Origin: an uncultured Actinomycetes bacterium
Lineage (GTDB): Bacteria > Actinomycetota > Actinomycetes > Nanopelagicales > Nanopelagicaceae
DNA length: 6,098 nucleotides
Reading direction: 5' to 3'
NCBI GenBank assembly: GCA_903953805.1
Contig: CAJBLC010000155.1
Coordinates: forward strand, 1-6,098
Below the pieces are notes generated by a model. The model made no database searches. It saw only the letters and a program-made list of their open reading frames with translations, and had not been told where the DNA came from. The translations under genes and the position numbers were made by a program. This document shows, piece after piece, positions 1 through 6,043 of the stretch. Numbering within the stretch: the stretch's first letter is position 1; each line of letters starts with the position of its first letter.

Positions 1-310
<310 letters not shown>

Positions 311-327
311 GAATTGTGATCTGGCAA

Positions 328-360
328 AAAACAAAACTAGCTATTGCTATTTTTTGTTTT
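328..360 (-). repeat. AU-rich hairpin just upstream of the mature 16S end
   Basis: On the plus strand, 328-341 (AAAACAAAACTAGC) pairs with 346-360 (GCTATTTTTTGTTTT). TAGC pairs with GCTA around the four-base loop TATT, and AAAACAAAA pairs with TTTTGTTTT beyond a small bulge (C337 against T350-T351). The ten-base word TTTTTGTTTT at 351-360 occurs again at 369-378, so the 328-336 arm could pair with either copy. A processing or folding role in pre-16S RNA is inference; the stem is almost all A-U and may be weak. Confidence 0.45.
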
Positions 361-476
361 ACCAATTGTTTTTGTTTTGTAATGATCTCAAAAAGAGAAA
401 ATACAAAGGAATTTTGGCCTGATTCACGTTAACTCTCATTTGCATGAAAGCAGCGTAAAACAAGCCGATTGGCATT

Positions 477-528
477 GATTGTGCACATTGTTGAGTTCTC
501 AAGGTACGTACGCGCACCAGTCACAATC
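477..528 (-). repeat. stem enclosing the rRNA leader motif
   Basis: Plus-strand GATTGTG (477-483) is the exact reverse complement of CACAATC (522-528). In the transcript these 7-nt arms could close a stem around the conserved leader element at 489-502. A nested pairing of GTGC (481-484) with GCAC (514-517) is an alternative. Only one sequence is available, so covariation cannot be tested and the stem could be chance. Confidence 0.35.
489..502 (-). promoter_or_regulatory. conserved actinobacterial rRNA leader element (boxA-type region)
   Basis: The transcribed strand reads TTGAGAACTCAACA, followed by ATGTGCAC. From memory, mycobacterial and Streptomyces rRNA operons carry near-identical words (TTGAGAACTCAA followed by TAGTGTG or CAGCGTG) in the leader upstream of 16S. 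There the region is associated with Nus-factor antitermination (boxA) and rRNA processing. It lies about 180 nt before the 16S 5' end, in the expected place. Exact boxA boundaries are not assigned. Confidence 0.65.
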
Positions 529-558
529 TCGAGAGACCGTTTCTAGGGCAGACTGAGA

Positions 559-588
559 AACTTAGTGCAAAGAACATCATCCGGTCAA
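559..588 (-). promoter_or_regulatory. candidate proximal rRNA promoter
   Basis: Read on the minus strand, a -35 box TTGACC (583-588) and a -10 box TAAGTT (559-564) are separated by 18 bp. Transcription would begin near 551-553, about 240 nt before the 16S 5' end. The -35 matches the sigma-70/SigA consensus in 5 of 6 positions; the -10 is poor. A poor -10 and a long spacer are tolerated in actinobacterial rRNA promoters. Position, orientation and similarity to the upstream candidate support it, but no start site is measured. Confidence 0.55.
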
Positions 589-673
589 CTTGCGTTAACC
601 AGCGGTGACTTTGCTTGGGTTAATCAGGTGTCGCTGCTCGGCCTTTATCAGTCCGTTTCGCAAGCGAGGGTGA

Positions 674-703
674 AAGATAACCTGAGTCTGGTCATAGGGT
701 CAA
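674..703 (-). promoter_or_regulatory. candidate distal rRNA promoter
   Basis: Read on the minus strand, a -35 box TTGACC (698-703) and a -10 box TATCTT (674-679) are separated by 18 bp. It lies 115 bp upstream of the proximal candidate and about 85 bp past the tyrS terminator, so it would be the first promoter of the rRNA operon. Both candidates share TTGACC followed two bases later by ATGA. Tandem promoters before 16S are common in Actinobacteria. The 85 bp between the two promoters show no gene or other clear signal. Confidence 0.5.
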
Positions 704-786
704 ATCGGGCATATCGGGGCGATCTGGCGAGAATTGGGGCCATTTCTGGGCTTTTCAGCTCTCCGCCTCGAGGGAGGCAGGGTACG

Positions 787-833
787 AAAAAGGCCTCAAA
801 ACCCTTGATTTATACTGGTTTTGAGGCCTTTTT
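787..833 (-). terminator. intrinsic terminator after tyrS, symmetric (possibly bidirectional)
   Basis: A perfect 17-bp inverted repeat has arms 787-803 (AAAAAGGCCTCAAAACC) and 817-833 (GGTTTTGAGGCCTTTTT) around a 13-nt loop. Read on either strand, the stem ends in a run of five T after a GC-containing core, so it can stop transcription both ways. It begins 33 bp after the tyrS stop codon. It would end the arg-tyrS transcript before the rRNA promoters, and could also block any rightward transcript from entering tyrS antisense. Confidence 0.92.
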
Positions 834-866
834 ACGCTGAACTACAGCGGTGTAATTAATTCTGGA

Positions 867-2138
867 CTAGACCAATTCCACGGCAGCTAGCTCCCTTTTG
901 CCCTTTCGGAGCAGTAGGAATCGGCCATGAATTAGGTCACTTTCTGAAGGCGCAAAGTCCTCCCCCGAAATCTTCTGATTGTTGAGGTAGGCACCGCCCT
1001 CTTTCACAATTCTGCGTGCAGCAGATTTCGAATCAACAACGCCTGTCGCTGCAAGAAGATCAACCCACGTTGGAAAAGCATCACCACGAGAGATGGTTGT
1101 GCGTGGAAGTTGTGAAAGCGCAGATGCAAGTGTCTTCTCACTGAGATCAGATATCTCACCTTGTCCAAATAACGCTTTCGCTGCAGCTTCTGCCTGCTCG
1201 CATTCATTCTCGCCATGAACAAGAGTTGTTAACTCACGTGCGAGTGAGCGGTGAGCAACGCGTGCTCCTGGATTATTTTTCAATTCGACTAACAACTCTT
1301 CAAGTTCTTCCCGGCTCTTAAATGAGAATGTCTTTAAGAATCTCTCAACATCGGCATCATCAGTACCAAGCCAGTATTGATAAAAGGCATATGGCGAAGT
1401 CATCTCTGGATCGAGCCAGACACTACCGCCTGCGGTCTTTCCAAATTTTGTTCCATCAGCTTTTTGCAAAAGTGGGATCGTTAATGCGTGTGCCGAACCT
1501 GATTCGGCGCGACGAATAAGATCAAGCCCTGCAGTGATATTTCCCCATTGATCACTTCCACCTAATTGCAGAATGCAATTATGTCTGCGATACAACTCAA
1601 GGTAATCGAAAGATTGAAGTACTTGATATGAGAACTCGGTGTATGAGATTCCCCCACCTTCAAGGCGAGATGAGACGGAATCCTTCGTGAGCATCTGATT
1701 GACGCTGAAGTGTTTGCCGATATCACGGAGGAACTCGATCGCCGTAACGTTCTTAGTCCAATCCAAATTGTTAACGAGATTTGCCGCGTTCGATCCTTCA
1801 AAGGTTAGGAATCGTTCTAATTGCTTGCGAATTCTCGATACCCATTCAGCGACAACTTCATCACTATTCAGTGAACGCTCTTCATTTCTTCCACTTGGAT
1901 CACCGACAAGTCCTGTCGCTCCACCTACGAGAGGCAGAGGCTTGTGACCGGCTAATTGGAATCGGCGCATCACAAGGAGTACGACCAAATTTCCAACATG
2001 CAGGCTCGGAGCCGTTGGGTCAAAACCCAAATAGAAGGAGACCGGGCCAGCCTCTAAATCCTTGATGAGGGCCTCGCGATCAGTGCTCTGAGCGATTAAT
2101 CCCCGCCATTCGAGGTCGTCGAGAAGTGCTTGTGTCAT
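867..2138 (-). CDS. tyrS: tyrosyl-tRNA synthetase
   Basis: A cytoplasmic class I aminoacyl-tRNA synthetase that charges tRNA-Tyr with tyrosine using ATP. At 423 aa it is the normal bacterial TyrRS length. The catalytic domain shows YLGFDPTAPSLHVGN (residues 36-50, containing the HIGH-type motif HVGN), GGATGLVGDPSG (72-83), the tyrosine-pocket residues Y171, Q175 and D178, GGSDQWGN (193-200), and KFGKT (231-235) in the KMSKS position. A C-terminal S4-type RNA-binding domain covers about 354-420. The ATG overlaps the argH stop as ATGA. A GGAG lies 11 nt upstream (2150-2153), rather far for strong initiation, so coupling to argH translation is likely. No leader, T-box or intergenic promoter can fit before it, though a promoter inside argH is possible. 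The product assignment is secure. Confidence 0.98.
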   Translation of the reverse strand: MTQALLDDLEWRGLIAQSTDREALIKDLEAGPVSFYLGFDPTAPSLHVGNLVVLLVMRRFQLAGHKPLPLVGGATGLVGDPSGRNEERSLNSDEVVAEWVSRIRKQLERFLTFEGSNAANLVNNLDWTKNVTAIEFLRDIGKHFSVNQMLTKDSVSSRLEGGGISYTEFSYQVLQSFDYLELYRRHNCILQLGGSDQWGNITAGLDLIRRAESGSAHALTIPLLQKADGTKFGKTAGGSVWLDPEMTSPYAFYQYWLGTDDADVERFLKTFSFKSREELEELLVELKNNPGARVAHRSLARELTTLVHGENECEQAEAAAKALFGQGEISDLSEKTLASALSQLPRTTISRGDAFPTWVDLLAATGVVDSKSAARRIVKEGGAYLNNQKISGEDFAPSESDLIHGRFLLLRKGKRELAAVELV

Positions 2139-3562
2139 ATGTGGATCATCTCCAAGAAGTCAGAGCGCTTGCTATCGAAGTACTCGATAAAGAGCTGGTT
2201 TCGGCTGTTAAGGTCGTGGATCTGCTTGATAATGCTCTGCGTCGATGTCCCGCCTAATGATGTGCGAGAGGCTACTCCCCCAACTGCTGAGAGGGTCTGG
2301 CGGATCTCTGATCCGAGTCGTGCATCAACTGAGAGAAGCTCTTCATCAGAGAGTTCATGAACTTCTTTTCCAAGAGACTCTGCACGTTGAACACACTTGC
2401 CTGAGATCTCATGTGCGTGAGCAAATGGAACCCCCTGGCGAGCAAGAAAATCTGCAATCTCCGTTGCGAGTGCATGGCCTTTTACGGCACCTTCTGCCAT
2501 CCGTAAACGATCAAAGGACGTGCTCTCTACCATCCCAGTCAACGCAGGAAGAATGGTGAGGAGAGTTGTTACAGAATCAAAAGTTGGTTCTTTATCTTCC
2601 TGGAGATCGCGGTTATATGCGAACGGCAGTCCTTTAAGCATCGCCAGGACTGAGGTGAGATTTCCAATCAATCGCCCACTCTTACCGCGGGCAAGTTCAG
2701 CGATATCAGGATTCTTCTTCTGCGGCATGATCGACGAGCCTGTTGAGAAAGCATCATCAAGTTTTGCCCAACCAAATTCAGAGGTACTCCACAGGGTGTA
2801 CTCCTCGCCGATTCGCGAGAGATGTACTCCAATATTCGCCATGATAAAGAGCGCTTCTGCAACGAAGTCGCGATCGCTGACTGCATCGATACTGTTCTGA
2901 TGTGCAGTGCTAAAACCTAATTCGTGAGCGCTATTTTCCGGGTGTGGTTGCAAAGCTGAGCCCGCCAATGCGCCGGCACCAAGTGGTGAAACAGAGTTTC
3001 GGGCCAACCAATCACGAATCCGACTTAAATCCCTCAGCAGCGCCTGGGAATGCTTTGCCAACTCGTGACCGAAGTTAATTGGTTGAGCATGCTGAAGGTG
3101 AGTGAAACCTGGTGCGATTGCATCCTTGTATTCGTCAGCCTTCGTTGTGAACTCTTCAACAAGTAATGTGAGAGCTGCACCAATCTCGATCATGTGGTCG
3201 ATCAAATAGAGCTTAAAGTCGGTGACAACGAGGTCATTACGTGAACGTCCGGCTCGGAAGGCACCGCCTAGATCACCGAGTTTTCCGACCAGGCCTCGTT
3301 CGATTGCCGAGTGGACATCCTCATCAGATGCGATGGGCCCAAAGGTCCCAGCCGCTATCTCCTCCCCCAGAGCAACGAGGGCGATCGAGATTTTTTGAGC
3401 ATCGTCATCGTTAAGAATGCCCGCTTGGGCCAACCCACGCACATGAGCGATATTCACTCGGATGTCATACGGAGCCAAAACCCAATCGAAGTGAACACTT
3501 CTCGAGAGGATCGCGACGGATTCAGCCGGGCCTTGAGTAAACCTGCCACCCCATAGGGCCAT
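2135..3562 (-). CDS. argH: argininosuccinate lyase
   Basis: Cleaves argininosuccinate to arginine and fumarate, the last step of arginine synthesis; family members are homotetramers. The 475-aa product has the family layout: N-terminal LWGGRF (3-8), DEDVHSAIE (80-88), RAGRSRND (103-110), THLQHAQP (154-161, containing the catalytic His), the fumarate-lyase signature GSSIMPQKKNPD (275-286, containing the catalytic Ser) and C-terminal ASRTSLGG (431-438). Residue 111 is Leu where most relatives have Gln (RSRNDQ). The start ATG shares a base with the argR stop (TAATG), and a good GGAG lies 6 nt upstream (3569-3572), inside the argR 3' end. The tail after about 460 is slightly longer than the E. 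coli enzyme. argG, which makes the substrate and usually sits just before argH in Actinobacteria, is absent here. Confidence 0.98.
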   Translation of the reverse strand: MALWGGRFTQGPAESVAILSRSVHFDWVLAPYDIRVNIAHVRGLAQAGILNDDDAQKISIALVALGEEIAAGTFGPIASDEDVHSAIERGLVGKLGDLGGAFRAGRSRNDLVVTDFKLYLIDHMIEIGAALTLLVEEFTTKADEYKDAIAPGFTHLQHAQPINFGHELAKHSQALLRDLSRIRDWLARNSVSPLGAGALAGSALQPHPENSAHELGFSTAHQNSIDAVSDRDFVAEALFIMANIGVHLSRIGEEYTLWSTSEFGWAKLDDAFSTGSSIMPQKKNPDIAELARGKSGRLIGNLTSVLAMLKGLPFAYNRDLQEDKEPTFDSVTTLLTILPALTGMVESTSFDRLRMAEGAVKGHALATEIADFLARQGVPFAHAHEISGKCVQRAESLGKEVHELSDEELLSVDARLGSEIRQTLSAVGGVASRTSLGGTSTQSIIKQIHDLNSRNQLFIEYFDSKRSDFLEMIHI

Positions 3563-4077
3563 TACTTGCTCCGCTTCTGCTTGGTTCGCGTCTGGCTTGC
3601 TCTTCTAGATTGCGATTTTAGTGGTTCGCCGTCGAGGAATGCGGTTAATTCTCGTGCCAGCGAGGCTCCCCCGGTGGCGGAGGCAGATACAACGATCACA
3701 GTGTCATCGCCAGCAATTGTTCCAATCGCGTGAGGAAGATCGCCTTGGGAAATCGCGCCGTCGATACGTCCAGCTAAAAGTTGGGCTCCCCCTGGTGGAG
3801 TCTTGGCAACGACCAAGTTTCCACTTGGTATCGCACTCAGTAGCAAATTACGCGTGCTCCCAGAATTGGTCGCGGGCCCTGCCTGCAAAATGTAACGGGT
3901 GCGTCCGGTGGAATCTGGTCCCCGAAGGGCGCCAATTTCAAGGAGATCTCGGCTCGCTGTCGTTTGGGTAACAACAACACCATTCTTCTTCAGAGCTTTC
4001 ACCAAATCTTCTTGCGACTCAATGACGCCACTTCCAACCAATTGCATAACAAGTTGTTTGCGAGCTGCTGGATTCAT
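3562..4077 (-). CDS. argR: arginine repressor ArgR
   Basis: Arginine-dependent DNA-binding regulator of arginine biosynthesis; the family forms hexamers that bind ARG-box operators when arginine is plentiful. The 171-aa product has an N-terminal winged helix (about 1-65), with the recognition region VTQTTASRDLLEIGALR (36-52) matching the family's SQATVSRDLxELG pattern. The C-terminal oligomerisation and arginine-binding domain (about 75-148) includes SGNLVVAKTPPGGAQLLA (85-102) and GTIAGDDTVIVV (119-130), whose GDD is the family's arginine-contact signature. A basic tail (about 152-171) follows the core fold. The ATG overlaps the argD stop (ATGA), with GAGG 7 nt upstream (4085-4088). Encoded inside the operon, it probably controls its own synthesis. 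No ARG box is seen in the window; the operon promoter is upstream, beyond 6098. Confidence 0.96.
   Translation of the reverse strand: MNPAARKQLVMQLVGSGVIESQEDLVKALKKNGVVVTQTTASRDLLEIGALRGPDSTGRTRYILQAGPATNSGSTRNLLLSAIPSGNLVVAKTPPGGAQLLAGRIDGAISQGDLPHAIGTIAGDDTVIVVSASATGGASLARELTAFLDGEPLKSQSRRASQTRTKQKRSK
3569..3572 (-). promoter_or_regulatory. ribosome binding site of argH
   Basis: GGAG on the minus strand sits 6 nt before the argH ATG and lies inside the last argR codons (CGG AGC). It is the best-spaced Shine-Dalgarno match in the operon and supports the 3562 start. Confidence 0.7.
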
Positions 4078-5258
4078 GCACGTGCCTCACTCTTTGCTCT
4101 TAATAGCGAGGCCGAGAACTTCTTGATGAAGACCTTTGCTTCAGCCTGCGTTAAAGTCAGAGCTGGTGCGATTCGAATAACGTTCTTATCCGGTGCATTG
4201 AGGAGAAGGCCCTCCTCCTTTGCGGCGGCGACAACGCTAGCCGCAATCGCTTCATCAAGCACTATGCCAAGCAGCAATCCTTCACCACGAACTAAGGTAA
4301 CCCCATCGAGTTCAGCAACTTCTCGCTTGATGAATTCGCCCCGTTCGACAACTTTCTTGAGTAGTGACCCTTTTTCAATCACTTCTATTGCAGCTAAACC
4401 CGAGGCACATGAAACCGGATTGCCTCCAAAGGTGCTGCCGTGTTCGCCAGCCTTAAATGCAGGCGCCTTCGACGTGACAGCGATCATCGCTCCTAACGGA
4501 AGCCCTCCACCCAAACCCTTTGCTAAGGTGATGATGTCAGGGGTTATTCCGGAGTATTCATAACCAAACCACGAACCAGTACGACCCATGCCAGTCTGTA
4601 CTGCATCAATGCAGAGAAGCACTCCATACTTATCGCAGAGTTCTCGAACCGCTTTGAGATAACCAGCTGGTGGAACGACGACGCCGCTCTCACCTTGAAT
4701 TGGTTCAAGGATCACCATTGCGACTTTGCGCGAGATCAACCGCTTCATTGAGGCGATATCTCCATATTCAGCAAAGACGACATCTTTCAGAAGCGGCCTA
4801 AATGGGCGTTGTTTAGCGCTTTGGCCAGTGAGTGAGAGGGCTCCGATTGTTCGACCGTGGAAAGCGCTACGTGTAGAAATGATCCGAGTTCGGTCCGTAA
4901 GGCGAGAAAGTTTAAGTGCCGCCTCATTTGCCTCTGCGCCAGAGTTGCAGAAGAAGACTCGTGCACTCTTCTCTCCAGTAAAGGAGATGAGTTTTTCTGC
5001 CAGTGATAAGCCTGGTTCATGAATATAGAAGTTACTGACATGCGAGAGCTGCTCCATCTGCTTCGAGACTGCTGCAACTACCTTGGGATGCGCTTGGCCG
5101 ACAACTGTTGTTGCAATACCACCGAGCATGTCGAGATACTTTTTACCTTCAACATCCCATACGTATGAACCCTTGCCATGGCTGAGAGCAAGCGAGGGAG
5201 TTCCATAATTATTTTGTAGCGCTGATTGCCAACGGTTCTGGGCCTTCTTCATCTTCAT
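4074..5258 (-). CDS. argD: acetylornithine aminotransferase
   Basis: A PLP-dependent class III aminotransferase that converts N-acetylglutamate semialdehyde and glutamate to N-acetylornithine and 2-oxoglutarate. The 394-aa length is normal. Visible are CNSGAEANEAALK (104-116), SAFHGRT (131-137), the PLP-pyridine Asp in IDAVQTGMGRTG (217-228, D218), the Schiff-base lysine in TLAKGLGGG (K247), GSTFGGNP (274-281) and the substrate-carboxylate arginine in IRIAP (R362). Residue 219 is Ala where relatives nearly always have Glu (DEVQ). The chosen ATG overlaps the argB stop (ATGA) and has no Shine-Dalgarno sequence; a second ATG two codons in (5250-5252) is an alternative. Lack of a ribosome site suggests reinitiation after argB. 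A broader ornithine or succinyl-diaminopimelate aminotransferase role cannot be excluded, but context favours ArgD. Confidence 0.97.
   Translation of the reverse strand: MKMKKAQNRWQSALQNNYGTPSLALSHGKGSYVWDVEGKKYLDMLGGIATTVVGQAHPKVVAAVSKQMEQLSHVSNFYIHEPGLSLAEKLISFTGEKSARVFFCNSGAEANEAALKLSRLTDRTRIISTRSAFHGRTIGALSLTGQSAKQRPFRPLLKDVVFAEYGDIASMKRLISRKVAMVILEPIQGESGVVVPPAGYLKAVRELCDKYGVLLCIDAVQTGMGRTGSWFGYEYSGITPDIITLAKGLGGGLPLGAMIAVTSKAPAFKAGEHGSTFGGNPVSCASGLAAIEVIEKGSLLKKVVERGEFIKREVAELDGVTLVRGEGLLLGIVLDEAIAASVVAAAKEEGLLLNAPDKNVIRIAPALTLTQAEAKVFIKKFSASLLRAKSEARA
4085..4088 (-). promoter_or_regulatory. ribosome binding site of argR
   Basis: GAGG on the minus strand sits 7 nt before the argR ATG, inside the 3' end of argD. 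It supports the 4077 start and suggests argR can initiate on its own as well as by coupling through the ATGA overlap. Confidence 0.55.
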
Positions 5259-6043
5259 GGGAGAACTACCGTTCCGCCGACCCCATCCAGAGCGGCAATA
5301 AGGTTCTTTGGATCCCGCCCATCAATGACGCGAGCAAGCTTTGCTCCGTTATCGAGTGCATAGAGAGCGGCCTTTGATTTCGGAATCATTCCGGCCGCGA
5401 AGGTAGGTTGAAGTTCTCGAAGCTCTTGAGAAGTACATGTCGAAATAATTGAATTCACATCAGGATAGTTCCGATAGATACCGCTGACATCGGTCATGAA
5501 AATTACTTGATCAGCGTGAAGTGCGCCAGCAATAGCTCCGGCCGCGAGGTCGCCATTCAGATTCAAACCTTGTCCGGATGAATTTACTGCAACCGGAGAG
5601 ATAACTGGCAAATAGCGATGTGAGAGGAGCAATTGCAAGAAGGTGGGATCAGTAGAGGTGATATCCCCGACGAGTCCGATATCGAGCGGAGCTCCGTTTA
5701 CTTCGGGCGCCATCTTCGTTGCGCGAATAGAGCCACCGTCAGAAGACGATAGTCCAACCGCATTCGCCCCATACCCAATCAACTGATTGACGAGAGTGCG
5801 GCAAACCTGCCCCGAGAGCACAGCTTGAACAACCTCAAAGATTTCAGGGGTAGTTCGACGATAACCCGAGACCATCTCGCTCTCAATCCCGTGGATCGCC
5901 AACTCGGCATCAACTTGGGGCCCACCACCGTGAACGAGAACTATCTCTTTACCGCTCTTGGAATAGCTGGCAATGACCTTGAGCATCTCTTCTGGGACCC
6001 CAGCCTTTGGCAGAGCATGTCCACCATATTTAACAACGATCAT
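5255..6043 (-). CDS. argB: acetylglutamate kinase, short form
   Basis: Phosphorylates N-acetylglutamate with ATP, the second step of arginine synthesis and often the feedback-controlled one. The amino acid kinase fold is clear: VKYGG (4-8, with K5), VHGGGP (37-42), GYRRTTPE (60-67, acetylglutamate-binding Arg region), NLNGD (161-165), TDVSGIY (184-190) and GMIPK (218-222, with K222 aligned to the phosphate-binding Lys). At 262 aa it is shorter than typical actinobacterial ArgB (about 290-300) and close to the E. coli enzyme (258). It begins directly at the first beta strand. An in-frame TGA at 6062-6064, with no start codon between it and the ATG, rules out a longer N-terminus. The ATG overlaps the argJ stop (ATGA) with no clear ribosome site, so translation is probably coupled to argJ. 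Confidence 0.96.
   Translation of the reverse strand: MIVVKYGGHALPKAGVPEEMLKVIASYSKSGKEIVLVHGGGPQVDAELAIHGIESEMVSGYRRTTPEIFEVVQAVLSGQVCRTLVNQLIGYGANAVGLSSSDGGSIRATKMAPEVNGAPLDIGLVGDITSTDPTFLQLLLSHRYLPVISPVAVNSSGQGLNLNGDLAAGAIAGALHADQVIFMTDVSGIYRNYPDVNSIISTCTSQELRELQPTFAAGMIPKSKAALYALDNGAKLARVIDGRDPKNLIAALDGVGGTVVLP

Larger units (their letters stand above)
311..552 (-). other. pre-16S rRNA leader (non-coding)
   Basis: This stretch lies between the likely start of transcription from the proximal promoter (about 551-553) and the mature 16S 5' end. It is transcribed but removed during rRNA maturation. It holds the conserved actinobacterial leader element, a stem flanking that element and an AU-rich hairpin next to the 16S end, each listed separately. 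No open frame here has a ribosome site or protein-like composition. The 16S-23S spacer, which normally pairs with the leader to form the RNase III processing stem, is outside the window, so that stem cannot be traced. Confidence 0.75.

Noticed and set aside
386..398. Small hairpin TCTC-AAAAA-GAGA in the rRNA leader
   Set aside because: A four-base-pair stem in A-rich sequence is within chance expectation.
761..780. Small inverted repeat GCCTC-GAGG-GAGGC beside the terminator
   Set aside because: A 5-bp stem with no following T tract; too short to call a second terminator or an operator.
565..840. Plus-strand open frame of 91 codons between the 16S leader and tyrS
   Set aside because: It starts at a GTG without a ribosome site, runs antisense through both candidate rRNA promoters and the perfect terminator hairpin, and its product resembles no family I know.
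2520..2900. Plus-strand open frame of 126 codons
   Set aside because: It is fully antisense to argH, with no ribosome site or family resemblance.
3964..4563. Long plus-strand open frame (199 codons) antisense to argD and argR
   Set aside because: It spans the argD/argR junction opposite two clearly recognised genes, has low-complexity Ser/Ala/Pro-rich composition and no domain; a shadow of minus-strand coding.
5449..5465. Possible ARG-box-like palindrome around TGAATTCA
   Set aside because: It lies in the middle of argB coding sequence and matches only a short palindrome, not the longer ARG-box pattern; one half-match is expected by chance.
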